Below, piece after piece: positions 34,142-42,511 of a stretch of DNA of 64,000 nt. The stretch is from JAUUSJ01 sp964439395 (GTDB lineage: Bacteria; Bacillota; Clostridia; Lachnospirales; Lachnospiraceae). The notes beneath the pieces are model-generated. The model saw only the letters and a list, made by a program, of their open reading frames with translations, was not told where the DNA came from and ran no database searches. The first letter of the stretch is position 1. Each line of letters opens with the position of its first letter. The DNA lies in assembly GCA_964439395.1 (NCBI GenBank), contig CAYTNV010000006.1, positions 1 through 64,000 of the forward strand. The letters run 5' to 3'. Made by a program: the position numbers and the translations under genes.

Positions 34142-35324
34142 CACATTTCACCAATTTACAGCGATAGATACGACAATCATGTCCTGGTATTTTTGTGATA
34201 TGATAATCGCGCCAAATACCAATTTCTTTTTTTGTAAACAAATCTTTCATGAAACATCCATATCCTGAAGCATATGGAATTCCAGCATCCGCAAAAATAC
34301 ATTTCACTTCCTGTTCTTCCTCAAATAAATTAAAATAAGCGAGGACAAACTCTTGCTTGGAAAGTATTTTCATAAAAGTGAAAAGTTTATTTTGTACTAC
34401 TTTAAAAGGCTCAATATTATCCTCCGTATTAGGCTTTGGAACTAAAACTACATCTTTTCCTATAAGAAATGGCGGACGACATTCCTCGTCTTGATTTATT
34501 GCAATCAAATCTTTATCCTGCAATAACGCCTTCATTTTAGAATTCATATTTCTTATATCTGCTCCCATTATCAAAGGTGTTCCTGCCAGACACCAAAGCG
34601 TAAACTGCATTCTGTACTCTTCATCTGTACAGGGCTTTCCAATCGCCACATTTCCCTGATTATACATACCTACTGTCAACATATCGATATCATTGAAACA
34701 ATATGGTCCTGACTGGCAAAAATGTTCTATCTGTGACTGGAAAATTCCAATGAAGGAACGAAAATTATCAAAAATATCTCCTGTAGAGCGATACATATGG
34801 GCACCAATAGAACGCATCCAGTTCCACGATTCTTCCTCCCCCCAATTACATGCGGAAAATAAAATTTCTCTGCCTGTAGCTCTCAATGCCATACTCATTA
34901 TCAAATAACGATTTTTACAGTCTGCATTTTGTGGAAAATTACAATAATCATACTTTAAGAAATCCACACCCCACTCAGCAAATAATTTCGCATCTTGAAA
35001 TTCGTGGTCATAGCTAGAAGGATAACCCGCACAGGTCAATATTCCAGCACAAGAATACATACCAAACTTCAAACCCTTTTTATGTACATAATCTGCAACT
35101 GTTTTCATTCCATTTGGAAATTTCTTTGAATCTGGCACTAAATTTCCTTTATTATCTCTTTTCTTGAGAGCCCAACAATCATCAATAACAAGATATTCAT
35201 ATCCCGCATCCTTATATCCCTCTTCTACCATAACATCTGCAATCTGATGAATTAACTCCTCTGTAATATTTTCTCCAAAAGTATTCCAGGAATTCCATCC
35301 CATAGGGGGTTTTACTGCTATCAT
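34134..35324 (-). CDS. GH27 alpha-galactosidase
   Basis: 396 residues. Removes terminal alpha-1,6-linked galactose from melibiose, raffinose or galactomannan. GH27 landmarks: PPMGWNSWNTFG, YLVIDDCW, GLKFGMYSCAG, nucleophile D126 in FLKYDYCN, acid/base D214 in CFNDIDML, and a beta-sandwich tail. No signal peptide, so it works on imported sugars in the cytoplasm. GGAGG start. Upstream of the binding-protein gene and probably under the AraC regulator at 31549. Specificity within GH27 (alpha-N-acetylgalactosaminidase also occurs) is inferred. Confidence 0.92.
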   Translation of the reverse strand: MIAVKPPMGWNSWNTFGENITEELIHQIADVMVEEGYKDAGYEYLVIDDCWALKKRDNKGNLVPDSKKFPNGMKTVADYVHKKGLKFGMYSCAGILTCAGYPSSYDHEFQDAKLFAEWGVDFLKYDYCNFPQNADCKNRYLIMSMALRATGREILFSACNWGEEESWNWMRSIGAHMYRSTGDIFDNFRSFIGIFQSQIEHFCQSGPYCFNDIDMLTVGMYNQGNVAIGKPCTDEEYRMQFTLWCLAGTPLIMGADIRNMNSKMKALLQDKDLIAINQDEECRPPFLIGKDVVLVPKPNTEDNIEPFKVVQNKLFTFMKILSKQEFVLAYFNLFEEEQEVKCIFADAGIPYASGYGCFMKDLFTKKEIGIWRDYHITKIPGHDCRIYRCKLVKCDE

Positions 35325-35693
35325 TTTGATTCCTCCTTATTGTTATATTATTTTTTACTATGCCGCATTTACAGTATAACTGCCTTAACTGAGATTTATT
35401 TTAGGGAAATGTATGAGAAATGTACATAGAATTTTAGAATGTCCATTTACCTTAATGTGCTTTTTAAATACAATTTATTTTCTTAAAAAATCACAATCAA
35501 TAATTGACTTTATCTCTTCATTATTATAAAAACTGACCTCTAATAAGTTAAATTTTATATTTTTAACTTATTGAGGTCAGTTCATTTCTTTTATCACAAA
35601 AATTTTTTATGTATTTAACAGATAGTATCATAAATCCATGAAAATAATGCCTTGATTTTAAATGCAAGTAACCGAGAATTCCCGCCCATTATC
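35325..35693. other. Intergenic gap with one terminator
   Basis: 369 bp between the alpha-galactosidase start and the end of the YdjM-like gene. It should hold the glycosidase promoter, though no convincing box pair was found, plus the terminator at 35526-35582. Nothing else was seen. Confidence 0.5.
35526..35582 (-). terminator. Terminator behind the YdjM-like gene
   Basis: Arms of 20 bases with one mismatch (ACTGACCTC...GTTAAA against TTTAAC...GAGGTCAGT) around an AT loop. On the minus strand TTTTTATAATAA follows. Confidence 0.8.
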
Positions 35694-36293
35694 TTAAAAA
35701 ACTAATCGAAACAAGTATAGTATCATTAATAAAATAGAACCCGCGACAAGTGCTCTATTAACATAAATATTTGTTGCCTTACATAGGGGAATACAGACTC
35801 TTTCTTCCAGAGGAAAGAAAAGCTGTAATCCTTTTTTATTGAAAAAGTCAAGAATTATGTGAGAAGCAAAACCGATAAAAAAATACATATAATAGCGTGG
35901 AAAAGCTAGATACATACAAAATGTAAACAAAATTCCTCCCAAGATAGAATGTGTGAAACTTCTATGCTTTGTATTTAATCCTACAGAACAAAGCAAAAGA
36001 AAAAGCACGATTCCCTGAGAAATGGAGTTAAGAAATTCTTCCAATGAAAAATAAGCAAATATATCAAAATCAAACTGTTGTTTTATTAAACTTAAAACAA
36101 TAACCACAGAAAAAATACCGATAATGAACTTAGAAATCTTTTGTCCAAGCTGCGACTGAAACAAATCCACATCTGGAGTTAATCCGCCCAAAAAGGCAAG
36201 GGAAGCTCCAAATAAAATCGTTGTTGGTTTGATTGGCTGCATAATTGTGACAGCCGCCGCCACAGCTGTAAAACAATGAGTCTTTCCTGTCAT
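35694..36293 (-). CDS. YdjM-type membrane-bound metal-dependent hydrolase-like protein
   Basis: 199 residues, four to five membrane spans. The conserved polar motifs of the DUF457/YdjM family are present: TGKTH at the start, GGLTPDVDLFQS, HRSFTHSILGG and a late ASHIILDFF; these His and Asp residues are thought to bind a metal at the membrane. In Escherichia coli YdjM is LexA regulated; no operator was recognised here. GGAGG start, own terminator, single gene. True enzymatic activity of the family is unproven. Confidence 0.85.
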   Translation of the reverse strand: MTGKTHCFTAVAAAVTIMQPIKPTTILFGASLAFLGGLTPDVDLFQSQLGQKISKFIIGIFSVVIVLSLIKQQFDFDIFAYFSLEEFLNSISQGIVLFLLLCSVGLNTKHRSFTHSILGGILFTFCMYLAFPRYYMYFFIGFASHIILDFFNKKGLQLFFPLEERVCIPLCKATNIYVNRALVAGSILLMILYLFRLVF

Positions 36294-36696
36294 AATTTCC
36301 TCCTAAAATTCAAGAACGCCTTGGCGTACTTGCTGCTTTTCACTATTTTATCTTAATCTATATAAAAAGTCAAAATATTGTTTTTTATAGATTTTCATAA
36401 CCAGAAAATTCTTGTATAACTTTGTCTCTGTAACAAGGATTATAAAAAATGGGGTTACTATTTTATCGTAATCATGAAATAATTTAGAAGATATTCGTTC
36501 TCACGATTATATTATCAATTTCTCTCTTTATACTTCTACATCAAATCTTTCTCTTCTACATTGTATCTTGAGAAACCAGATAGAACAAAAGAAAGAATTA
36601 TTAAAACAACTTTACTTTTTGCAAATAATTTCTATTAATTCTCATAATTGACTGAATTTAAAAAATTTATAAAAAAATCTGAAAATTCAAGATATA
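36294..36696. other. AT-rich intergenic gap without a gene
   Basis: About 400 bp of divergent intergenic DNA between the YdjM-like gene and the cytidylate-kinase-like leader. No reading frame with a ribosome-binding site, no repeat and no clear operator was seen. Confidence 0.5.
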
Positions 36697-36725
36697 TTGA
36701 CATTTTTTCTAAATTATGTTATATA
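36697..36725 (+). promoter_or_regulatory. Promoter of the structured leader
   Basis: TTGACA (36697-36702), 17 bp, TATATA (36720-36725). The start site falls about 10 bases later, exactly where the stem at 36735 begins. Confidence 0.65.
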
Positions 36726-36734
36726 TATTATATA

Positions 36735-36782
36735 GCGTGTGGCGGCGAGCGTAAAACCAGCTCGTCTCTTCACGCTTTTTTT
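36735..36782 (+). ncRNA. GC-rich two-tier hairpin ending in a T run (leader or small RNA)
   Basis: Outer arms GCGTG and CACGC close an inner stem GGCGAGC/GCTCGTC with loop GTAAAACCA and an asymmetric internal loop; seven T follow. GC content is far above the surrounding DNA. It would end transcription about 48 nt after its start, 95 bp before the kinase-like gene. A second nested hairpin (CTGCTT/AAGCAG with TGGAAT/ATTCCA inside) lies at about 36790-36846. It may be an attenuator, a small RNA, or an orphan regulatory leader; I match it to no known riboswitch. Confidence 0.55.
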
Positions 36783-36876
36783 GATTATATTCTGCTTGCT
36801 TTTGGAATGAAATAGAACCAAATTCCATATTCCTTCTAAGCAGCAGATATAAAAAAAGTGAGAGGAGGCAATTGAA

Positions 36877-37473
36877 ATGGCAAACAAAATTATTACTATC
36901 AGCCGCGAATTTGGAAGTGGCGGAAGAACAATTGGCAGACGTCTCGCCGAAAGGCTTGGTATTTCTTGCTATGACTCTGAACTAATTGAAAAAATTGCTG
37001 AAAAAAGCGGTTTTGCAAAAGAGTTTATCGCAGAAAAAAGTGAGTATACCACAGGCAGCAATTGGCTTTCACGCGGACTTTCTGGTAGAGATTATCTGGG
37101 TCATTCTTATCAGGATGATTTATGGATCATCCAACAAAATATCATTATCGAATTGGCTCAAAAAGAATCCTGTGTTATCGTCGGCCGATGTGCGGACTAT
37201 ATTCTGAGAGATAAGGCTGACTGTCTGCGTGTATTTATTCACTCAGATATGGAAACGAGAGCAAAACGTATTGTAGAACAGTACGGTGAGAGCAAGAACT
37301 CTCCTCAAAAACGTCTAAAAGACAAAGATAAACGACGCACAGCTTATTATCAGTTTTACACAGATATGAAATGGGGCGATGTCCACAATTATCATATTGC
37401 ATTAAACAGTGGTGAGCTTGGCATCGACAGATGTGTCGATATTCTTGCAAATTTGTATGAGCAGCCTATTTAA
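36877..37473 (+). CDS. Cytidylate-kinase-like protein
   Basis: 198 residues of the cytidylate-kinase-like (Cytidylate_kin2) family. The P loop reads SREFGSGGRTIGRRLAE, and VIVGRCADYILRD plus a late RAKRIVEQYGES and KRRTAYYQFYT (lid) complete the fold. It differs from true CMP kinase in having a shortened substrate domain, so the phosphate acceptor is uncertain; these proteins are common second copies in clostridia. AGAGGAGG start. Placed behind the structured leader, so its expression is probably controlled after initiation. Own terminator follows. Confidence 0.85.
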   Translation: MANKIITISREFGSGGRTIGRRLAERLGISCYDSELIEKIAEKSGFAKEFIAEKSEYTTGSNWLSRGLSGRDYLGHSYQDDLWIIQQNIIIELAQKESCVIVGRCADYILRDKADCLRVFIHSDMETRAKRIVEQYGESKNSPQKRLKDKDKRRTAYYQFYTDMKWGDVHNYHIALNSGELGIDRCVDILANLYEQPI

Positions 37474-37518
37474 TCGAGTTGTAGATTGCGAATATCTATT
37501 TAACTGATAAACATTCAA

Positions 37519-37572
37519 AAAATAAGCTATGTTTTGGTACCTTTAAATATCCAAAACACAGCTTATTTTCTT
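37519..37572 (+). terminator. Terminator behind the cytidylate-kinase-like gene
   Basis: AATAAGCTATGTTTTGG pairs with CCAAAACACAGCTTATT (one mismatch) around a 13-base loop, followed by TTCTTTTTTC. Confidence 0.85.
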
Positions 37573-37597
37573 TTTTCTTCTCTGACTGTCTTTTCTT

Positions 37598-37793
37598 TTA
37601 GAATTCGCTAAAATCTATGAGCAAAATTCCCTGTTCGGCAAGAGCTCTAGCAAAAATACCCCGTCCATCAAATAATATTTTTGAAAAACTTCCATCATAA
37701 ATCTGTTTTCCCCCGCAAGAAGGACTCCTCGCCTGAAGAATCGCATACTCAATTTCTGCCAAACAAACAGGCACTCACAACTATTTTCTTCAC
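37598..37793 (-). pseudogene. DUF523 gene broken by internal deletion
   Basis: A GTG with GGAGG six bases upstream starts VKKIVVSACLFGRN, the standard N terminus of DUF523 proteins (2-thiouracil desulfurase type), and then hits TGA. In another frame the same DNA continues EIEYAILQARSPSCGGKQ and ends ILLIDFSEF, the standard C terminus of the family. Around 80 residues between them are missing; the junction is at about 37748-37760. The product would be about 150 residues if whole. Hence a single internal deletion with frame change killed the gene, while start, ribosome site and stop survive. Confidence 0.8.
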
Positions 37794-38002
37794 CATATTC
37801 CTCCGAGCTAAAAATTAAACTATTTATTATTCCTGTTCTCTTTTTTGTAGACAATCCATATTATATTTTAATTTGTTTATTTTATCATAAAAACTAAAAT
37901 TAATAAAGATAAATAAAAATTTCCATATTTAAAATTTTTACGTTCTAAAGAATAATAACGAACATAAAAATTATAAATAAGAAATAAAAACAAGGAAAAA
38001 AC

Positions 38003-38464
38003 ATGATAAAATATTTAAGACAGATTATATTATTTTTAGTAGGTTTTTGTGCCTATATTACTATCGAAGTATGCTTTCGCGGATATTCTTATCTATTGAT
38101 GGGAATCGTTGGCGGTATTATTTTATTATTGATTGATCAGATTAATGAGAGAATATCTTGGAATATTGACTTAATTGTCTACGGCATCATCGGTTCTTCT
38201 ATCGCAACCTTATTTGAATTTTTTATCGGCGAAACAGTGAAAATTTTACATATAAATCCTATGTGGGATTACTCAAATCTTCCATTCAATTTTGACGGAG
38301 TGATATGCCTTCCGTTTAGTTTACTCTGGATTATATTATCGATTATCGGAGTGCTTATCGCTGATGCCATTAATTATTACGTATTTGAAGAACTGCCAAT
38401 ACCATACTATAAAATTTTCGGAAAAACAGTAATTCAATATAAGAAAAAACATTGTAAACTATAA
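38003..38464 (+). CDS. CmpB-type (putative ABC-transporter type IV) membrane protein
   Basis: 153 residues, four membrane spans. The segment INPMWDYSNLPFNFDGVICLPFSLLW is the hallmark of PF06541, a family named putative ABC-transporter type IV although no ATPase partner is known. It has a weak AAGGAAAAA site. It lies head-to-tail against the flippase-like gene on the other strand, 8 bp apart. Function unknown. Confidence 0.8.
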   Translation: MIKYLRQIILFLVGFCAYITIEVCFRGYSYLLMGIVGGIILLLIDQINERISWNIDLIVYGIIGSSIATLFEFFIGETVKILHINPMWDYSNLPFNFDGVICLPFSLLWIILSIIGVLIADAINYYVFEELPIPYYKIFGKTVIQYKKKHCKL

Positions 38465-38472
38465 GTACCTTC

Positions 38473-39510
38473 TTAATTTTCTTCCACTATTCTATTTTTT
38501 CGCAAAACTCTAATGCATAAAATAGTCAAACTTATCACCATAAGTAAATAAAAACTAATTCCTCTTGTAATACATAGAGAAGCCGTCAAATACTTTCTTA
38601 AAAAAATTTTTCCAAATACGGCATAATACATCGCTTCCGTAATACCCTGTGCTCCAGGAACTGGCAACATATCAACCGCAATATAAATAGATGCCTGCAC
38701 TAAAATAATATCTATCATAGAAGAACCAGATAATCCCAAACCACGATATACGACATAAGTCAACACAAATACGCTAAATCTTTGTATAAAAGTACAAATA
38801 ATTGTTGTTGCTATTAACTTTTTATGTGTTTTTAAAAAAACGACTGTTTCTTGGTATCCAAATAAGAAATGATTTAATTTTTCTCTCCTTATATCTGACT
38901 TTTTCAAAATTTTAATTCTTACTAAAATTCCCTCAACTTTATACAATATTATTTTTATTACTTCTGGAGAAAACATGACAAAAAGTAATATAATCACTAA
39001 TGAAATATTGAGAAATAGACCAAAACAATATAGCCAATAATATCCTTTCAGATATCCCCTCAAAGGATTTCGCCAAAAAAATAAAATCATGATTCCGATT
39101 AAAACAAGAACAAATTTATAAATAACAGCAACCGTCATCAAGACTACAGAAGAAGCAGCAAGTGAATTACCATCTTTTTTCATATAATATAGCTGCATCG
39201 GCTGTCCCCCAGTCGCAGACGGGGTAATTCCCGAAAAGAAAAAACCAATAAACGAGTACGAGATACAGCGAAATGCCGACGTTTTCTCTCCGATTCCTTT
39301 TAGTAAATAACATATCATACTGCCTTCTGCCATTACAAAAAATATGGCTAGCAAAATAGCCAATACCATATACTGTCTCGACATTTGCCGCACAGAATCA
39401 ATGATCTTTGTCAAATCTTGATTATGAAAAACACTCCAAAATGTCAATAACATAATGGCTATAAATATGCAAATATTAAAAATAAACTTGCGTTTTTTTC
39501 CCTCATTCAT
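38473..39510 (-). CDS. Flippase-like (LPG synthase transmembrane, YbhN) protein
   Basis: 345 residues, about eight spans. GITPSATGGQPMQLYYM and PVPGAQGITEAMYYAVFG are the two glycine/proline motifs of the UPF0104/lysylphosphatidylglycerol-synthase transmembrane family. No catalytic transferase domain follows, so it is the membrane part alone, thought to move or anchor lipid-linked molecules. Its start overlaps the stop of the upstream gene by 8 bp. Last gene of a three-gene operon with a glycosyltransferase, which suggests export or modification of a glycolipid. Confidence 0.88.
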   Translation of the reverse strand: MNEGKKRKFIFNICIFIAIMLLTFWSVFHNQDLTKIIDSVRQMSRQYMVLAILLAIFFVMAEGSMICYLLKGIGEKTSAFRCISYSFIGFFFSGITPSATGGQPMQLYYMKKDGNSLAASSVVLMTVAVIYKFVLVLIGIMILFFWRNPLRGYLKGYYWLYCFGLFLNISLVIILLFVMFSPEVIKIILYKVEGILVRIKILKKSDIRREKLNHFLFGYQETVVFLKTHKKLIATTIICTFIQRFSVFVLTYVVYRGLGLSGSSMIDIILVQASIYIAVDMLPVPGAQGITEAMYYAVFGKIFLRKYLTASLCITRGISFYLLMVISLTILCIRVLRKNRIVEEN

Positions 39511-40069
39511 AGGCAGATTCTCTCCTAATAATACATTTTTGATTTTCTACTATAATTTCATCTAATCCTCCCTCAAAAACTGTATGTAATTTTTCAGATT
39601 CATAAAAATCTTTTGGAGTTACAAGTGAAAAATGCTTCTCTGAGATAGAAATTCCGTTTTCTGATAGTAATTTTGCAATATAAGAAGAACAAGTATACTG
39701 ATTTTTAATATAAAATGGAATTCCCATCACAATAAAAGGCAGAGCAAGTACCGCATAGTGAATTTGAAATCTCCTTCGATAATCTTCATTTAATTCTTCC
39801 ATAATTCTTTGCTTTTGTTGTGAAGTACATGAGATCTCGCAAATGCGATAGGCTGCCGTTGGAAAGGCATGTAAAATTTCATCCTTATCTTCTTTTTCAA
39901 AACCAGCAAAAAAAGGAATTGCTGGATTCCTTCTCCCCACACTATAGCTTTCTGTTAACTTAGCATCTGCTGCAATCACCACATGAATATATCTCTGTCC
40001 CAAAAATTTGCGGATCATTGCTGCAAAAATACCTGGCGTATCTACAAGTGCAATATAAATATGAGCCAT
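39503..40069 (-). CDS. Permuted papain-like (YiiX type) putative peptidase/amidase
   Basis: 188 residues. A histidine in GQRYIHVVIAAD precedes a cysteine in NQYTCSSYIAKLL by roughly 100 residues: the His-before-Cys order of circularly permuted NlpC/P60-type enzymes. A hydrophobic segment (LALPFIVMGIPFYI) lies between them. No signal peptide. Substrate unknown; relatives cut peptides or lipid amide/ester bonds. GGGGGG ribosome site. In operon between the glycosyltransferase (12 bp) and flippase-like gene (8-bp overlap), so a lipid- or wall-related substrate is likely. Assignment rests on two motifs. Confidence 0.6.
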   Translation of the reverse strand: MAHIYIALVDTPGIFAAMIRKFLGQRYIHVVIAADAKLTESYSVGRRNPAIPFFAGFEKEDKDEILHAFPTAAYRICEISCTSQQKQRIMEELNEDYRRRFQIHYAVLALPFIVMGIPFYIKNQYTCSSYIAKLLSENGISISEKHFSLVTPKDFYESEKLHTVFEGGLDEIIVENQKCIIRRESAYE

Positions 40070-40081
40070 TTTATCCCCCCT

Positions 40082-41104
40082 TTACTGGAATTTATAGATT
40101 TTTTTTGCAATCTGATAACCACCTACTGTGACTTTCTTTCCTAGTCTACCTGGCAGATTAGTCAAACCACTTAATTTTGTGTATCGCAATTTATAATATA
40201 AGCTTGGATTTTCTCTTTTTATATCACTCCAAATTTCATGATGCCTTACTCTTGCATTTTTATCCTCACTTAATAATAAATGAATCGAGGAAATGGCCAT
40301 CATAATGGAAATATTGCGACACATATACCTTGCAAGCTTAGGATGTCTTTTCTTCACTTCCCTCAAATCTACACATTCCGTTACAATTTTAGTCACCTTA
40401 ATCTGCTGCTCAATTCGTGAAATCAAAACTTTCTCATTGACAGACTGGTCTTCTCTGCCCAAATAGTATTGATATAAATTTATATCTAAATAATATAATG
40501 TCTCCACATAGGGCAAAGGACGGTAAGCAAAAATATTATCTACGTAAAATGTATGCTCAGGCAAAATTACACCCGATTTTCTCAATATACTAGTGCGGTA
40601 AATTAGCGCATGCATAACTAAATACTGAGAAGGATGAAATGCCTTGATTTCTTCCCATGTACAAAGTTTATCAACTGGAAAAACGTTTCGATAATGCACC
40701 ATCTTTTCTTTCCCTTCATCTAAGTGATTATATGTATAGTTACATATAAATAAATTCGGAGCATTATCTTTTTCATATAATTCTTCTATTTTCTGTAAAA
40801 GCTCCATATATGCTTTTTCTTCCAGCCAATCATCCGAATCTACGACCTTAAAATATTTTCCTGTCGCAAGCTTTAATCCTGTATTTACTCCAGAACCATG
40901 TCCTCCATTTCCTTTATGTACTACTCTCACAATATCTGGATACCAGCTCTGATAGCTATCCGCAATATTTCCTGTCTGATCAGTAGAACCATCATCGACA
41001 ACTATAATTTCTACTCTTTCTCCACCTATCACTAAAGAATCCATACAACGCTCTAAATATTCTTCCGAATTAAAACATGGTACGGTAATCGTTAAATATT
41101 TCAT
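40082..41104 (-). CDS. Glycosyltransferase family 2
   Basis: 340 residues. GT-A fold: LTITVPCFNSEEYLERCMDSL, IIVVDDGSTDQTGNIAD, GVNTGLKLATGKYFKVVDSDDW with the metal-binding DSDD. The C-terminal half (ISMMAISSIHLLLSEDKNARVR onward) is helical and amphipathic without clear spans, so a peripheral membrane enzyme. Sugar donor and acceptor cannot be read. First gene of the operon with the permuted papain-like and flippase-like proteins, under the consensus promoter at 41240-41268. Confidence 0.92.
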   Translation of the reverse strand: MKYLTITVPCFNSEEYLERCMDSLVIGGERVEIIVVDDGSTDQTGNIADSYQSWYPDIVRVVHKGNGGHGSGVNTGLKLATGKYFKVVDSDDWLEEKAYMELLQKIEELYEKDNAPNLFICNYTYNHLDEGKEKMVHYRNVFPVDKLCTWEEIKAFHPSQYLVMHALIYRTSILRKSGVILPEHTFYVDNIFAYRPLPYVETLYYLDINLYQYYLGREDQSVNEKVLISRIEQQIKVTKIVTECVDLREVKKRHPKLARYMCRNISIMMAISSIHLLLSEDKNARVRHHEIWSDIKRENPSLYYKLRYTKLSGLTNLPGRLGKKVTVGGYQIAKKIYKFQ

Positions 41105-41239
41105 TCTCCTTTTTCCCTCTCTTTTTTACAATTTATTGTAAAAGATAGCGTTCTTCGACCAAAATCATTAATACTGAATCATATATCTCTTCTCTGTCAT
41201 TATATATAAAATTTTAATATATAAAAATTTTATATATAG

Positions 41240-41268
41240 ATTATATACATATTGTCTCTTCTTGTCAA
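41240..41268 (-). promoter_or_regulatory. Perfect consensus promoter of the glycosyltransferase operon
   Basis: TTGACA (41263-41268), 17 bp, TATAAT (41240-41245). The leader of about 130 nt contains an AT-only inverted repeat. Such a perfect promoter predicts strong constitutive expression. Confidence 0.75.
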
Positions 41269-41466
41269 CACGCTTTCTAAATATTATTATAACAATTCGA
41301 ATTTTCAAAATTCTTGACGAATTCTTAAAAGTTTCTTGGATAATTCTTAAGAGTTTCTTTCATAAAAGCTTTAATAATCTTTTTTAATCCAATTATCAAA
41401 AAATTCTATACTTTTGAACTATTAAAATGAATTCCATTCGCATATTTATGAATAAAATCTCACAAA

Positions 41467-41582
41467 GAAAAAGAGACCACTATATTAAGATAAATATATA
41501 CAAAATATAGCAGTAAAATCTTAATGCCTTCATTTTCACTATATTTCGTAATAAATTCACTTAATATAATAGCCTCTTTTTC
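41467..41582. repeat. 116-bp long imperfect inverted repeat
   Basis: 23-base arms (GAAAAAGAG...ATATTAAG and CTTAATATA...CTCTTTTTC, four mismatches) with more complementary pieces inside. It lies past the stop of the DUF2798 gene in the 552-bp gap 41105-41656, ending on the minus strand in TCTCTTTTTC. It could be a terminator or a small non-autonomous element. The gap has no gene. Confidence 0.6.
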
Positions 41583-41656
41583 AACTATGTATATTAAAAA
41601 AATACTTACTGTTTTATTCTTATGTATTCTATACATCTATCCCAAATAGAATAGAA

Positions 41657-42262
41657 TCATCCATCTACTCTTTCAAAATATTCACCCGTACTCATATCCA
41701 GTCTCTTTTTCCCTCGTACCTCAATATCTTTTTGAAAAAGCACTTTAAACACGGTTCGCACAAATGGCTGAATAAAAAACAATTGACTAAAAAATGCGAA
41801 CGGGAAGTTGAAACATACTAACTTTAACCAATTCGCCAGCAAAGTAAAAATATGAAACCCAGCATAGTATGGATAATAAAAACATGCCGCTAAAAAGCTC
41901 ATAGTTGGACACATCAGACCAACAGTCGCACATATAATGGCAGTTTCAAACATTACCGGATGTGTTTTTTCTGGTTCAAATACTTTACATGCTAGTCTAA
42001 AAGAAGAAGGGCTTCCCATAATACACTCCAGACCATAGGCAAAACAAAATTCAATCAATACGACTGTCCAAATAGGCAACATTTTTCCAAACATATAGAC
42101 TCCACCCTGTGCGTTAATCGCATGAATAACAGAGTCAGCTCCATTTATCTGCATCAAAGTAGATCCATTGACTACATACAAACTGTAAAATACATAGGCA
42201 TGCACTGTTACCAAAACAGTAAGAAATGCAAACACCATTCTTTGAAATTGATTTCTTGGCAT
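41657..42262 (-). CDS. DUF2798-type membrane protein
   Basis: 201 residues, four to five spans. The C-terminal half contains NFPFAFFSQLFFIQPFVRTVF, the DUF2798 signature; a similar helix pair (FAFLTVLVTVHAYVFYSLYVV) lies at the N terminus, so two DUF2798 units may be fused. Start set at ATG 42262, which follows GGAGG by 7 bp; the longest frame begins at a GTG 21 bp upstream and would contain the ribosome site. Function unknown. Preceded by an unusual leader. Confidence 0.75.
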   Translation of the reverse strand: MPRNQFQRMVFAFLTVLVTVHAYVFYSLYVVNGSTLMQINGADSVIHAINAQGGVYMFGKMLPIWTVVLIEFCFAYGLECIMGSPSSFRLACKVFEPEKTHPVMFETAIICATVGLMCPTMSFLAACFYYPYYAGFHIFTLLANWLKLVCFNFPFAFFSQLFFIQPFVRTVFKVLFQKDIEVRGKKRLDMSTGEYFERVDG

Positions 42263-42284
42263 AATTTTTCCTCCTTGTGACACG

Positions 42285-42439
42285 AAAAAACACAGATACG
42301 CTTACACGCAATCTATTGATAATCCAAAACAATGTTCCGTAATCAGATTTACGTGCAAAGCACTACCTGTGTCATCATGTATTCCTTATTTGATTAATTC
42401 ACGAATGTTATTCTAACATAAAATTTTTAAAAATGTCAA
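42285..42439 (-). promoter_or_regulatory. DUF2798 promoter and folded leader with possible attenuator
   Basis: TTGACA (42434-42439), 18 bp, TAGAAT (42410-42415). The leader can fold as a multi-branch junction: outer arms ACACAG (42367-42372) and CTGTG followed by six T (42285-42290), with hairpins GTGC-TTT-GCAC and CGTAA-ATCTGA-TTACG inside. The T run makes it look like a terminator that a ligand or protein could control. The outer stem is short, so this is tentative. Confidence 0.4.
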
Positions 42440-42511
42440 CGGTATTTTTTATTTCTGTAAAATGCAGCTTTCTCTTACTAATGATTTATTTTTATATTTT
42501 ACTTACTTTAT

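Noticed and set aside
41467..41582. A complete insertion element
   Set aside because: No transposase, no target duplications visible; only an inverted repeat is supported.
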